Notes under the pieces: model-generated
What the model was told of the DNA's origin: nothing
The model's database searches: none
The model's input: only the letters and a program-made list of their open reading frames with translations
Source: Candidatus Gagatemarchaeum stordalenia
GTDB taxonomy: Archaea; Thermoproteota; Nitrososphaeria; Nitrososphaerales; Gagatemarchaeaceae
Direction: 5' to 3'
Length of the DNA: 64,000 nt
Assembly: GCA_003164815.1 (NCBI GenBank)
Contig: PLUF01000051.1
Coordinates: 18,533 to 82,532 of the forward strand
Translations under genes and position numbers: made by a program
Shown: piece after piece, positions 24,353 through 33,130 of the stretch
Layout of the letters: each line of letters opens with the position of its first letter
Position numbering within the stretch: the stretch's first letter is position 1

Positions 24353-25535
24353 AAGGCTTCATCTCCTCTGATGTAAGTACCCTGTCCAGAACCTCTGCGA
24401 CCCGCCGGATCTGCTGCTCTGTGATCACGAGGGGCGGGAGGAGCCTGAACACAGTCCGTCCGGAGTAGGTGAACAGGACGCGTTCCTTGATCGATCTCAG
24501 GAGCATGTTCTGGATGTCCACCCTCATCTCGAGGGCGAGCATCAGGCCGAGGCCCCTCGCCTCCCTGGCCGTCTTGTGCCTGCCTACGACGTCCTTGAGT
24601 AGGTCGAGGAAGAGGGCCCCCTTGGTGACCGCCTGGCCGGGCAGGTCGTTCTTGATGATGTAGTCGAGAGTGGCGGTTCCCGCAGCGCACGAGAGGGGGT
24701 TGCCGCCGAACGTGCTCGTCTGCTCGCCCTTCTTGAGCGAGTGGAGCACCTCCCGCCGGGCTATGGTCGCCCCGATGGGGACCCCGCCTGCGAGGCCCTT
24801 CGCGGAGACCAGGACGTCGGGCACGACCCCCCAGTTCTCGACGGCCCAGAGCTTCCCGGTGCGGCCGAGCCCGGTCTGGACCTCGTCGGCGATCATGAGG
24901 ATTCCCCGTCTGTCGCACAGCTCCCGGACGCCCTTCAGGTAGTCCGGAGGAGGGAGTATGATCCCGCCTTCGCCCTGGATCGGCTCGAGCATGACTCCCG
25001 CCGTGTCCGCGTCTATCGCCGCCTCGAGCTCTAGGAGGTTCCCGAACTCGACGTGCTTGAAGTACGGGAGCAGCGGCTCGAAGGGATCCTTGTACTTCTT
25101 GCTCCATGTGGCGGAGAGCGCGCCGGCGGTCTTCCCGTGAAAGCCGCCCTTCATCGCTATCAGCCCCTTCTTACCCGTGAACTTCTTGGCGAGTTTTATC
25201 GCGACCTCGTTGGCCTCCGCCCCGCTGTTCGAGAGGAACGCGGCGTCGAGCCCCTTCGGCGTGCACGAAGTGAGCTTCTCCAGGAAGGTCGCGCGCGCGT
25301 CGTTGTAGAGGGAGCTGTGGCATGTGATCAGGCGCTCCGCTTGGCTCTTGACCGCGGCCACGACCTCGGGGTTGCAGTGCCCTACGATCGCCACCCCATA
25401 TCCCCCCATGCAGTCCACGTACGGGTTGTTCTGGTCGTCCCACACCTCCGCCCCTGAGCCCCGCACGATCACGACCGGGAACTTCTGGTAGGTCTGCGGC
25501 CCGTGGAGTTCCTCAGCTTCCATTATGTTCATCAT
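24345..25535 (-). CDS. lysJ: [LysW]-aminoadipate/glutamate semialdehyde transaminase
   Basis: Class III PLP transaminase giving LysW-lysine and LysW-ornithine. Conserved features: LSNSGAEANEVAIKLAKKFT, FHGKTAGALSATW, LIADEVQTGLGRTGKLWAVE and the PLP lysine in DVLVSAKGLAGGVPIGA. Length 396 residues is normal. Four-base overlap with lysZ upstream and eight-base overlap with lysM downstream show tight translational coupling. One copy presumably serves both pathways. Confidence 0.95.
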   Translation of the reverse strand: MMNIMEAEELHGPQTYQKFPVVIVRGSGAEVWDDQNNPYVDCMGGYGVAIVGHCNPEVVAAVKSQAERLITCHSSLYNDARATFLEKLTSCTPKGLDAAFLSNSGAEANEVAIKLAKKFTGKKGLIAMKGGFHGKTAGALSATWSKKYKDPFEPLLPYFKHVEFGNLLELEAAIDADTAGVMLEPIQGEGGIILPPPDYLKGVRELCDRRGILMIADEVQTGLGRTGKLWAVENWGVVPDVLVSAKGLAGGVPIGATIARREVLHSLKKGEQTSTFGGNPLSCAAGTATLDYIIKNDLPGQAVTKGALFLDLLKDVVGRHKTAREARGLGLMLALEMRVDIQNMLLRSIKERVLFTYSGRTVFRLLPPLVITEQQIRRVAEVLDRVLTSEEMKPSG

Positions 25536-26347
25536 GAGCTAATCACGGTGCAACCTTCGTGTGCCATCGCGGCCGTGAGAGGGGACGGCCCGAACCCCGA
25601 GGCGATTATCACCTCCCTGACGCCTCCCTCCATCGCCTCGATCCCGGCGAGGACCTTCTTCTGCATGCCGAAACCAATCTTCGGAAGGGAGGATCGTGCC
25701 TCCTGGACGGTCAGGCCCTCGACCACGTTCCCGTCCAGCTTCAGCCCCTTCACGTCGGTGAGGAACAGTACGGCGTCGGCGTGCGTCCCTACCGCCAGAT
25801 AGGCCGCGGCCCTGTCAGAGTCGACGTTGAGAGGTTCGGCCTCGTCGCCCATCGCGACGGGCGAGACGACCGGGATGAAGCCTCTTTCTAGCAGCGCGTC
25901 TATTACCGCCCCGTCGGCGGACTGCATCTTTCCCGTGTAACCGCCGTCTATCACGACCTTCCGGGACCGCTCGTCGACGATCAGGAGCTTCTTCTTCCGG
26001 GTGGCTCTGAGCACCCCTCCGTCCAGCCCGGAGAGCGAGACGGCCCTGATCCCGTTCCTGGCGAGGGTCTCTAGGAGCCTCTTGGCAATCATGCCGCACA
26101 TGACCATCGTGTAGATGTCCATCGTCTCCCTGTCCGTGTAACGGCTCTTGATCCCGTCCGGAGAGACGACGAACCTCTGTTCCTTCCCGAGCTTCGTGGC
26201 GATCTCGGTGACGGTGTCTCCTCCCCCGTGTACCAGTATGAGTTGGTTCGAGGAGCTGACCGTCTTTATGTCAGCCAACAGCCCCGGCGGAAACTCTCCC
26301 TTCACGATGTCGCCCCCCAGCTTGATTACAATCCTCACTGCGGTCAC
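25532..26347 (-). CDS. lysZ: [LysW]-aminoadipate / [LysW]-glutamate kinase
   Basis: Amino-acid-kinase-fold enzyme phosphorylating the side-chain carboxylate of carrier-bound aminoadipate or glutamate. IVIKLGGDIVKG opens the nucleotide site, LILVHGGGDTV the substrate site, and LNVDSDRAAAYLAVGTHADA with FLTDVKGLKLDGNVV is the ArgB-like core. 271 residues. It overlaps lysY and lysJ by four bases each. Confidence 0.95.
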   Translation of the reverse strand: MTAVRIVIKLGGDIVKGEFPPGLLADIKTVSSSNQLILVHGGGDTVTEIATKLGKEQRFVVSPDGIKSRYTDRETMDIYTMVMCGMIAKRLLETLARNGIRAVSLSGLDGGVLRATRKKKLLIVDERSRKVVIDGGYTGKMQSADGAVIDALLERGFIPVVSPVAMGDEAEPLNVDSDRAAAYLAVGTHADAVLFLTDVKGLKLDGNVVEGLTVQEARSSLPKIGFGMQKKVLAGIEAMEGGVREVIIASGFGPSPLTAAMAHEGCTVISS

Positions 26348-27405
26348 ACCGGGTGCAGCGGGGCATCATAGATCCCCTGCTTCTCGTCCAAGCCGAGCAT
26401 TAGGTTCATCACCTGGACTGCATTGCCGGCCGCCCCCTTCAGGAGGTTGTCGATCGCCCCGATCGCCACAATCCGGTGCCCCCTCTCGTCCAGCTCGAAA
26501 CCGACGTCGCAGAAGTTGGAGCCTATCACTACCTTGGGGTCCGGGAGCCTGAAAGGGCCCTTCCTGTCCTTTATCATCCGGATGAACGGCTCGTCCCCGT
26601 ACTGGGCCCGGTAGATCTTCCACAGGGTGGAGTTCTGAATGTCTCCCTCGTAGAAGACGTGGCAGGTCGAGAGTATCCCCCTGACCATGTTGATGGCGTG
26701 GGCGGACATCGAGACGGTGACCTTGCTCTCTCCGAGCCAGGACAGCTGCTGTTCGATCTCCCCTGTGTGCCTGTGCCCAACCGGCTTGTAGGGCCTGATC
26801 ACACCGTACCTCTCAGAGAAGTGGGTCGAGAGCGACGGCTTGCCGCCAGCGCCGGACGAGGCGATCTTGGCGTCCACGACCACGTGGTTCCTGTCGACGG
26901 GGAACTCCTTCTGCTTGAAGAGGGGTGCCATGGCTAGGATGGAGGTTATCGCCATGCATCCCGGCGACGCCGCGAGGCTCGTCTTCGCAATCTCGTCCCT
27001 GTTGAGCTCCGGGATCGCATAGACGAACTTGGCAAGGAGCTCCGGGTCGGGGTGCTTGAAGCCGTACCACGTCTCGTAATCGGCCGCGTTCTTGAGCCGG
27101 AAGTCGGCGCTGAGGTCGACGACCTTCAGGCCCGACGCCGCGAGCTGGGAGATCATGCCGAGGGACTTGCCGTGGGGCATGGCGGTCAGCACGAGGTCCG
27201 CCATCTCCGTTATCTTCGAGACGTCGTTGTCGATGAACTGCATCTCCGTCATCCCCCTGAGGTTCGGATGTACCCTGAACAAGTACTCGCCAGCGTTCTT
27301 CCTAGAGGTCGCGAAGGTGAGGTCGACCTTCCCGTGCTTCAGGAGGAGTCTGACCAGCTCGCCGCCGGCGTAGCCTGAGGCGCCCACTACGCCCACGCGG
27401 ACCAT
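26344..27405 (-). CDS. lysY: [LysW]-aminoadipate-6-phosphate / glutamate-5-phosphate reductase
   Basis: NADPH-dependent semialdehyde dehydrogenase of the ArgC family. The Rossmann opening is VGVVGASGYAGGELVRLLL, the catalytic Cys is in AASPGCMAITSILAM, and the conserved His in RHTGEIEQQLS. Length 353 residues is typical. It follows argX directly (one base apart) and overlaps lysZ by four bases. Confidence 0.95.
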   Translation of the reverse strand: MVRVGVVGASGYAGGELVRLLLKHGKVDLTFATSRKNAGEYLFRVHPNLRGMTEMQFIDNDVSKITEMADLVLTAMPHGKSLGMISQLAASGLKVVDLSADFRLKNAADYETWYGFKHPDPELLAKFVYAIPELNRDEIAKTSLAASPGCMAITSILAMAPLFKQKEFPVDRNHVVVDAKIASSGAGGKPSLSTHFSERYGVIRPYKPVGHRHTGEIEQQLSWLGESKVTVSMSAHAINMVRGILSTCHVFYEGDIQNSTLWKIYRAQYGDEPFIRMIKDRKGPFRLPDPKVVIGSNFCDVGFELDERGHRIVAIGAIDNLLKGAAGNAVQVMNLMLGLDEKQGIYDAPLHPV

Positions 27406-28260
27406 CTACTTCTTCGCGCTCCTAATCACGAAGTCCATCATCTTCTTGGCGATCTTCGTCTTCGATGCAGCCTGTGCTCCCTTGAACTCGACCGTGTTGT
27501 TCACCTCGTGCACCACGTACCCTTCCTTAGACTCCATCACGTCGACCCCTAGAATCCCGCCCCCGACGGCGTGCGCCGCCTTGTGGACGATCTCAGTGAG
27601 TTCCTTGTCGGGCTTGAAGGACGTGGTCGTGGCTCCGCGGGCAACGTTCGTCCTCCACTCGTTCTCCGACGCGTGTCTGTAGATCGTCGCGATTATCTCT
27701 TCCCCGGCGACTATTGCGCGAATGTCTCTTGGGGGCCTCTGCACGAACTCCTGGAGGTAGTACATGTGCTCTATCGGGTTCGGTATCGACTCCCTAAGCT
27801 CGACTATCGTGTCGAGGATCTGGGGGTCCTTTGCGATGCTGATCATCCTCCCCCAGCTCCCGACGAAGGGCTTCATGACGACAGGGTATCCTACCTGCTC
27901 GGCGGTCTGGTCCACCGAATCTGACGAGAGGGCGACGAATGTCCTGGGGGTGGGGACTCCGGCCTTGGCCAGCACCATCGAGCACATCAGCTTGTTCCCG
28001 CAGATGTCCGAGACCTTGGAGCTGTTAATCACGTAGGCGCCGAAGTTCTCCATGATCCGTGTCAGGAAGCTGGAGCGGTAGTAGCTGATGCAGCGCTGAA
28101 GAACGACGTCCCCGAAGCGGTTCTTGGCGTCCCGGTCGGTGACCTCAAAGGAGAGCAACCTACCGTCGACGAGCTCCGTGGTGTGCCCCGACTTCTTGGC
28201 TTCGTGCACCAGCCACTTCTCCTCGCCCCGGATCCTATCGAAGACGATTGTGATCTTCAT
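27406..28260 (-). CDS. argX: Second LysX-family ligase, probable ArgX (LysW to glutamate)
   Basis: ATP-grasp ligase paralogous to the 22854-23702 gene. Shared features are MKPFVGSWGRM, MYYLQEFVQRPPRDIRAIVA and the metal/substrate loop VVHEVNNTVEFKG. The tail after EFKG differs (AQAASKTKIAKK rather than a TGVDIPG-like tail). Its position between argH-lysW and lysY favours the glutamate/arginine branch. Specificity is inferred from context and the tail; roles could be reversed. Confidence 0.72.
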   Translation of the reverse strand: MKITIVFDRIRGEEKWLVHEAKKSGHTTELVDGRLLSFEVTDRDAKNRFGDVVLQRCISYYRSSFLTRIMENFGAYVINSSKVSDICGNKLMCSMVLAKAGVPTPRTFVALSSDSVDQTAEQVGYPVVMKPFVGSWGRMISIAKDPQILDTIVELRESIPNPIEHMYYLQEFVQRPPRDIRAIVAGEEIIATIYRHASENEWRTNVARGATTTSFKPDKELTEIVHKAAHAVGGGILGVDVMESKEGYVVHEVNNTVEFKGAQAASKTKIAKKMMDFVIRSAKK

Positions 28261-28434
28261 CTACTCGCCCCAGTCCTCTTCGGCGACCTCTGCAGGCTTG
28301 AGCGTGACCTTCCCCCCGTTCATCGAGGCGACCTCGTACTCGCCGCTGCATTCCTTGCACTGGACTATCTCGCCGACGATGGCGTCCTCTGGGATGGTTA
28401 TGTCTGCGTCGCACTCTTCGCACTTTGCTATCAT
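28261..28434 (-). CDS. lysW: Amino-group carrier protein LysW (second copy)
   Basis: A 57-residue carrier: MIAKCEECDADITIPEDAIV, GEIVQCKECSGEYEVASMNG, then KVTLKPAEVAEEDWGE with the required C-terminal Glu. Both Cys pairs are present. Its start overlaps the argH stop (ATGA) and its stop abuts the argX start, so it is embedded in the arginine part of the operon. It is only moderately similar to the first LysW, which suggests an old duplication with specialised carriers for lysine and arginine. Confidence 0.94.
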   Translation of the reverse strand: MIAKCEECDADITIPEDAIVGEIVQCKECSGEYEVASMNGGKVTLKPAEVAEEDWGE

Positions 28435-29918
28435 CTAATCACCTCGCCTTCGGTCTTGCTCACCTGGTCTCTGAGTCGGCCGTCGGCCTCCTTCAGCGAA
28501 CTCCTCGCTCGAGCTATCCATGAGAGATTCTGTTTGAGGGAGCGAGAGTCCTTGAGGAGGAGACGGGGCACTGCGTGTGGGTTTGCCCCACCTGCGGTGC
28601 GTGTCAATTCAAGGGTTTTGAGTGCATCGAGCACGTTTCGAAGCTGGTCTTTATCAATCTTTACCGCCCTTCCGGTCACGCGGCCCGAGACCGATGGCAT
28701 CTCCTTCAGAGCCGTCTCCTCAAGGGTCGAGCCGTTCTCGACCGATTTCCTCACGATCTCTCCGACGATGGCATGTGCCTGACGGAACGGGACGCCCTGC
28801 TCCTTCACGAGGTGGTTGGCGAGCTCCGTAGCCGTGGACATGTCGCCTCGGACCGAGAGGAGGAGGCGGTCAGGGTTGAGCTTCAGGGAAGAGAGGACCT
28901 CCGCCATCAGCACAGCTGAAGCCAGCGCGTCGTCGGTGGCCCTCCAGAGGTGCGGCGTGACCTCCTGTAGGTCAAGATTGTAGGAGTTCGGCAGAGCCTT
29001 TGTTATCGTGAAAGCGGCGGTCAGCTCCCCCAGCACGGAGCCACACTTGGCCCTGACCGTCTCTGGGACCACAGGATTCTTCTTCTGGGGCATGATGCTG
29101 CTCGTCGCGCTGAACTCGTCGGCGACCTCGGCGAAGCCGAACTCGGAGGTGCTCCACAGGATCACCTCCTCTGCCATCCGGCTTAGGTTCACCATCGCCA
29201 TCGCGGCGACCGAGATGGTCTCCAGCGCGAAGTCCCGTGACGAGACGGCGTCCATTGCGTTCTCCGCCAGACCCTCGAACCCGAGAAGGGAGGCGACGTA
29301 CTCCCTGTCGATCTTGATGGACGTCCCCGCGAGCGCCGCGGCTCCCATGGGCGAGAGGTTGACGCGGGCGTAGGCCTGGGCGGCCCGCTCCAGATCCCGC
29401 TGGACCGCCTCGAAGTACCCCTGGAAGTGGTGCGCGACGGTGATCGGCTGGGCGTGCTGGAGGTGCGTGTACCCCGGCATCGGCAGCTTCCCGTACCTGC
29501 GGATGAGGAGGGCAAGGGAGTCCTGGACCTTGCAAAGCGCGGTCGAGAGCTCGAGCAGACGCGCCCTGGTCTCCATGCGCAGCGCCGTGGCCACCTGGTC
29601 GTTCCGGCTCTTGCCGAGGTTGAGGTAGCCCGCCTTGTCCATCCCTATCGCCTTGATCGCCTCCTGTTCAATCATGTGGTGAACGTCCTCGGTGTCCCTG
29701 TCAAGGTCTAACTGCGCAGGGAGTCCGCTGAGGAACTTCAGAGACGACGAGGCTACCTCCCGGGTAACCTCCTTCGACTTGTACAGCGCAAGCATGTGAG
29801 CCATGTTTATCGACACGACGTGCTTCGTGATGGGGGTGTCGAAGCCTATCGAGGAGATGAAGTCGTTCGCTCTCTTGCTTGCTCTTCTAACTCGACTTCC
29901 TCGCAGTATGTTTGGCAT
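28431..29918 (-). CDS. argH: Argininosuccinate lyase
   Basis: Last arginine-pathway enzyme, splitting argininosuccinate into arginine and fumarate. Family motifs: LNLGKSRNDQVATALRMETR, MPGYTHLQHAQPITVAHHFQ, GTSIKIDREYVASLLGF and the signature FSATSSIMPQKKNPVVPE with the catalytic Ser. Length 495 residues. ATG at 29918 lies inside the end of argG (32-base overlap). It shares a four-base ATGA junction with the second lysW. Confidence 0.96.
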   Translation of the reverse strand: MPNILRGSRVRRASKRANDFISSIGFDTPITKHVVSINMAHMLALYKSKEVTREVASSSLKFLSGLPAQLDLDRDTEDVHHMIEQEAIKAIGMDKAGYLNLGKSRNDQVATALRMETRARLLELSTALCKVQDSLALLIRRYGKLPMPGYTHLQHAQPITVAHHFQGYFEAVQRDLERAAQAYARVNLSPMGAAALAGTSIKIDREYVASLLGFEGLAENAMDAVSSRDFALETISVAAMAMVNLSRMAEEVILWSTSEFGFAEVADEFSATSSIMPQKKNPVVPETVRAKCGSVLGELTAAFTITKALPNSYNLDLQEVTPHLWRATDDALASAVLMAEVLSSLKLNPDRLLLSVRGDMSTATELANHLVKEQGVPFRQAHAIVGEIVRKSVENGSTLEETALKEMPSVSGRVTGRAVKIDKDQLRNVLDALKTLELTRTAGGANPHAVPRLLLKDSRSLKQNLSWIARARSSLKEADGRLRDQVSKTEGEVIR

Positions 29919-31122
29919 TTCTTCCCCTCTTCCCTCCTGATGCCATCTTCGCGGCTATCCTCGACTGCAGGCCCCAGAGCTCGATGAAGCCGACCGCTGA
30001 TGACTGGTCGAAAGTCGACCCCTTCTGGTACGTGGCCTGGCGGACCTTGTAGAGCGAGTTGGGCGACGTTCTGCCGACGACACGCATGCCTCCCTTGTAC
30101 AGCTTCAGGCGGACGCTCCCGGTAACCCTTCCCTGCGTGGCGTCTACGAAGCTGTCCAGCGCGGAGCGAAGGGGATCCATCCACAGGCCCGAGTAGACGA
30201 GCCAAGACCACTCCCTCTCGACGCCGGCCTTGAACGCGAGCTCGTGCCTCGTCAGGACGAGCTGCTCCAGGTCCCTGTGCGCCTCGATGATTGAGACGGC
30301 GGCGGGGGCTTCGTAGACCTCCCGCGACTTGATCCCGACCAGCCGGTCCTCGATGTGGTCGATGATCCCGACTCCGTGCTTCCCTGCGAACGCGTTTACC
30401 TGTCGGATGAGCGCGAGACCGTCCTTCTGCACCCCGTTCAGTGATCTCGGTACGCCATCCACGAAGCCTATCTCGATATATCCGGGCGTGTCGGGCGCGT
30501 CCTTGGGCTGCGTCACCCACTCGAACGCGCTGGCCGGGGGCTCCGTGTTCGGGTCCTCGAGCGGTCCGCTCTCTATCGCCCGACCCCAGAGGTTCTGGTC
30601 GATGCTGAAGATGGAGTTCGAGGGCTTTAACATTATGTTGTGCTTCTTGGCGTAGACCAACTCCTGGTCCCTGCTCATGTTCCACTCCCTCACCGGCGCG
30701 ATGACCCTGAGAGACGGGTTGAGCGCCCTGACGGTGACGTCGATCCTCACCTGGTCGTTACCCTTCCCCGTACACCCGTGCGAGACCGCCGTGGCGCCTT
30801 CCTTCTCAGCGACCTCCACGAGCTTCGTCGCAATCAGGGGTCGACCCAGCGCGGTCGCGAGGGGGTACTTCCCCTCGTACATCCCGTTTGCGCGGATGGA
30901 AGGGAGGATGTAGTCCTTGATGAACTCCTCCTTGACGTCGATCTCGTAGTGCTTTGCCGCGCCTGTGGCCTTGGATCTAGCCGCGATCTCCTTGAAATCC
31001 TCCTTCTGCCCCAGGTCGAGCGTCAGGGTGATCACCTCGGCATCGTACTTCTCCTGCAGCCAGCTGATGATTACTGAGGTGTCCAGGCCGCCTGAGTAAG
31101 CGAGGACTATCTTCTCTTTCAA
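29887..31122 (-). CDS. argG: Argininosuccinate synthase
   Basis: Joins citrulline and aspartate using ATP. The PP-loop is IVLAYSGGLDTSVIISWLQE, followed by ATALGRPLIATKLVEVA and SHGCTGKGNDQVRIDV. A longer frame begins at an ATG at 31167, but a TATA-like CTATAAAAAC lies inside it (31147-31156), 30 bases before TTG 31122. ArgG proteins normally begin right at KEKIVLAYSGG, so 31122 is chosen. The C-terminus has a short basic tail (GGKRGRNAKHTARKSS). First gene of the arg/lys operon. Confidence 0.95.
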   Translation of the reverse strand: MKEKIVLAYSGGLDTSVIISWLQEKYDAEVITLTLDLGQKEDFKEIAARSKATGAAKHYEIDVKEEFIKDYILPSIRANGMYEGKYPLATALGRPLIATKLVEVAEKEGATAVSHGCTGKGNDQVRIDVTVRALNPSLRVIAPVREWNMSRDQELVYAKKHNIMLKPSNSIFSIDQNLWGRAIESGPLEDPNTEPPASAFEWVTQPKDAPDTPGYIEIGFVDGVPRSLNGVQKDGLALIRQVNAFAGKHGVGIIDHIEDRLVGIKSREVYEAPAAVSIIEAHRDLEQLVLTRHELAFKAGVEREWSWLVYSGLWMDPLRSALDSFVDATQGRVTGSVRLKLYKGGMRVVGRTSPNSLYKVRQATYQKGSTFDQSSAVGFIELWGLQSRIAAKMASGGKRGRNAKHTARKSS

Positions 31123-31146
31123 GCTTTTTTTGAGCCTCAATGAAAC

Positions 31147-31156
31147 GTTTTTATAG
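31147..31156 (-). promoter_or_regulatory. TATA-like promoter of the argG-lysM operon
   Basis: CTATAAAAAC on the minus strand, 30 bases before the TTG at 31122. The complementary TTTTTATAG could also face the plus-strand ACT-domain gene, so the 31123-31195 region may be a two-way control region. Confidence 0.55.
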
Positions 31157-31195
31157 ATTTTGGCCATAAAGCACCCAAATTAGGGGTCTCTTGTT

Positions 31196-31921
31196 ACGAA
31201 ATCGGTCACTCCCGGCGGTATTATCGCGGCGGTCAGAGACGAGATAGACTACGATCTGTCACTGCAGGACGCGTTGGCGAGGGACTACGCGAACATCAGC
31301 GCGGTCTCAAGGATGCTGCAGCCGCGCATATCGGAGAAGCTGGGCAGGGAGGTGAACATCGAGAGCATAATCACCTCGATGAAGCGGCTCAGGGGGGTGT
31401 ACACGCCGGCCTCGAAGGAGATCAGGGAGGTGATTGGCGAGAGCGTCGTCAACGTGAGGACCAATGTCTCCAAGGTCTCGGTCGAGAAGACGCGGAAGAC
31501 GGTCGAGGCAGTCAGCGTCATGCTCGCCAGCTATCAGCACGACTTCCTCCACGTCTCCGAGAGCATCTCTTCGATCACCCTGATCTTCGACCAGAAGCTC
31601 CACAAGAGGATACGGGACAGACTGCCAGACTCGGTCATCCTTGAGGAGGGAGACGACTACGCGGCAATTATCGTCCAGAGCCCGACCAAGATCAGGACCA
31701 CGCCCGGATGCCTGATCAACTTCTACAACCAGATTGCCCGGAGGCATGTCAACATCGAGGACACGGTGAGCTGTCACACCGACACCATAATCGTGGTAAA
31801 GATGAAGGAGGTGGGGAAGGCATTCACGGCGCTGACGGACCTGATATCGGAGGAGAGGAAATGGCTCGAATCAAGCGAGTCCGCGCGCCACCAAGAGGCG
31901 CTAATTCGTCAAAGCGTTTAA
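31196..31921 (+). CDS. ACT-domain-like regulatory protein without a standard start
   Basis: The frame has a helical N-terminal part (SLQDALARDYANISAVSRML, EVNIESIITSMKRLRG), probably a winged-helix-like DNA-binding domain. A C-terminal ACT-like part follows (YAAIIVQSPTKIRTTPGCLI, NIEDTVSCHTDTIIVVKMKE). Coding pattern runs upstream through PGGIIAAVRDEIDYD to about 31196, but the first ATG/GTG/TTG is TTG 31274, inside the first domain. A GTT, ATT or other unusual start, or a one-base error linking it to the TTG at 31191, would explain this. It is divergent from argG and precedes carA, so a role in amino-acid control is plausible, not shown. Confidence 0.6.
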   Translation, partial: TKSVTPGGIIAAVRDEIDYDLSLQDALARDYANISAVSRMLQPRISEKLGREVNIESIITSMKRLRGVYTPASKEIREVIGESVVNVRTNVSKVSVEKTRKTVEAVSVMLASYQHDFLHVSESISSITLIFDQKLHKRIRDRLPDSVILEEGDDYAAIIVQSPTKIRTTPGCLINFYNQIARRHVNIEDTVSCHTDTIIVVKMKEVGKAFTALTDLISEERKWLESSESARHQEALIRQSV

Positions 31922-31923
31922 AA
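31912..31923 (+). promoter_or_regulatory. TATA-like promoter of carAB
   Basis: AGCGTTTAAAAA on the plus strand, centred about 43 bases before the carA ATG at 31961, overlapping the end of the upstream gene. Confidence 0.45.
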
Positions 31924-31960
31924 ACACACCGTCCTGAACATATCTTCTTTAAGAGACGTA

Positions 31961-33130
31961 ATGGAGAAAACTGAGGGGAGCAATCCGGCCGTCCTTCTTC
32001 TTGAGGATGGTTCGCTCTTCCTCGGAAAGGGTTTCGGTGCCGAGACGACGACGGTCGCCGAGGTCGTCTTCACCACGGGCATGGTTGGATATCCCGAATC
32101 AATGACCGATCCCTCCTTCGCGGGACAGGTCCTCACGTTCACCTACCCGCTCATAGGGAACTACGGAGTCTCGAGCATGCAGGACCTCGATCTCATGGGC
32201 CTTCCCCAGCAGTTCGAGTCGGAGTCGATCAAGGTAAGCGGGATCGTGGTGCAGGAGAACTGCGAGCGTCCGAGCCACTGGTCCTCCAGACGGACGCTCT
32301 CGGAGTGGATGCGCAACGAGGGCGTCCCTGGCATAAGCGGCGTTGACACGAGGTCGCTGGTCACCAAGCTCAGGGAGAGGGGAGTGATGATGGGCATCCT
32401 CGCCAACGGGGTCGAGCTCTCATCCAAGAGCGAGCTGTTGAAGCTTCTCAAGCGGTCCACGAAGTACGGTTCGATCGATTTCGTGAAGAAGGTCTCCCCG
32501 AAGAAGGCTCAGGTCTACGGCGACTCCGAGAGGTCGGTCGTCCTCCTCGACTGCGGGACCAAGCTCAGCATAATCCGCAACCTCCTCACGAGGGGCTACA
32601 AGGTGGTGAGAGCGCCCTACGACTACTCATACGCGGACGTAGTGAAGCACGATCCCGTGGGTGTGGTCGTAAGCAACGGGCCCGGTGACCCCGTCCTCTG
32701 CGGGGCGACGATCGCGACGGCAGCGAGGCTCATCGAGTCGGAGATGCCCACGCTGGGCATCTGTCTCGGCCAGCAGCTCGTGGCCATCTCGCAGGGCGCG
32801 ATCACGTACAAGCTGAAGTACGGCCACCGGGGACAGAACAAGCCGATCGTAGACCTCGCCTCGGGGAGGGGTTTCGTAGCGAGCGAGAACCACGGTTACT
32901 CGGTCGACGGGGCGAGCCTCGACCGGACGGACCTCAAGCCCTGGTTCGTGAACGCGGACGACAAGAGCATCGAGGGGCTCATCCACACGAAGAAGCCGTG
33001 CATGTCGGTCCAGTTCCATCCCGAGGCATCTCCAGGGCCCTACGACGCCCAGTTCGTCTTCGACAGGTTTGCCTCCCTCATGGACGGCAGGAAGATGGTA
33101 GGTGAGAAAGTTCGAACCATGAAAATGTGA
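31961..33130 (+). CDS. carA: Carbamoyl-phosphate synthase small subunit
   Basis: Glutaminase subunit feeding ammonia to CarB for arginine and pyrimidine synthesis. The class I amidotransferase site is LGICLGQQLVA with Cys268, and the His/Glu pair lies in QFHPEASPGPYD. The N-terminal domain shows LEDGSLFLGKGFGAE and EVVFTTGMVGYPESMTDPSF. 389 residues is normal. Its TGA overlaps the carB GTG by three bases (GTGA at 33127-33130). Confidence 0.96.
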   Translation: MEKTEGSNPAVLLLEDGSLFLGKGFGAETTTVAEVVFTTGMVGYPESMTDPSFAGQVLTFTYPLIGNYGVSSMQDLDLMGLPQQFESESIKVSGIVVQENCERPSHWSSRRTLSEWMRNEGVPGISGVDTRSLVTKLRERGVMMGILANGVELSSKSELLKLLKRSTKYGSIDFVKKVSPKKAQVYGDSERSVVLLDCGTKLSIIRNLLTRGYKVVRAPYDYSYADVVKHDPVGVVVSNGPGDPVLCGATIATAARLIESEMPTLGICLGQQLVAISQGAITYKLKYGHRGQNKPIVDLASGRGFVASENHGYSVDGASLDRTDLKPWFVNADDKSIEGLIHTKKPCMSVQFHPEASPGPYDAQFVFDRFASLMDGRKMVGEKVRTMKM

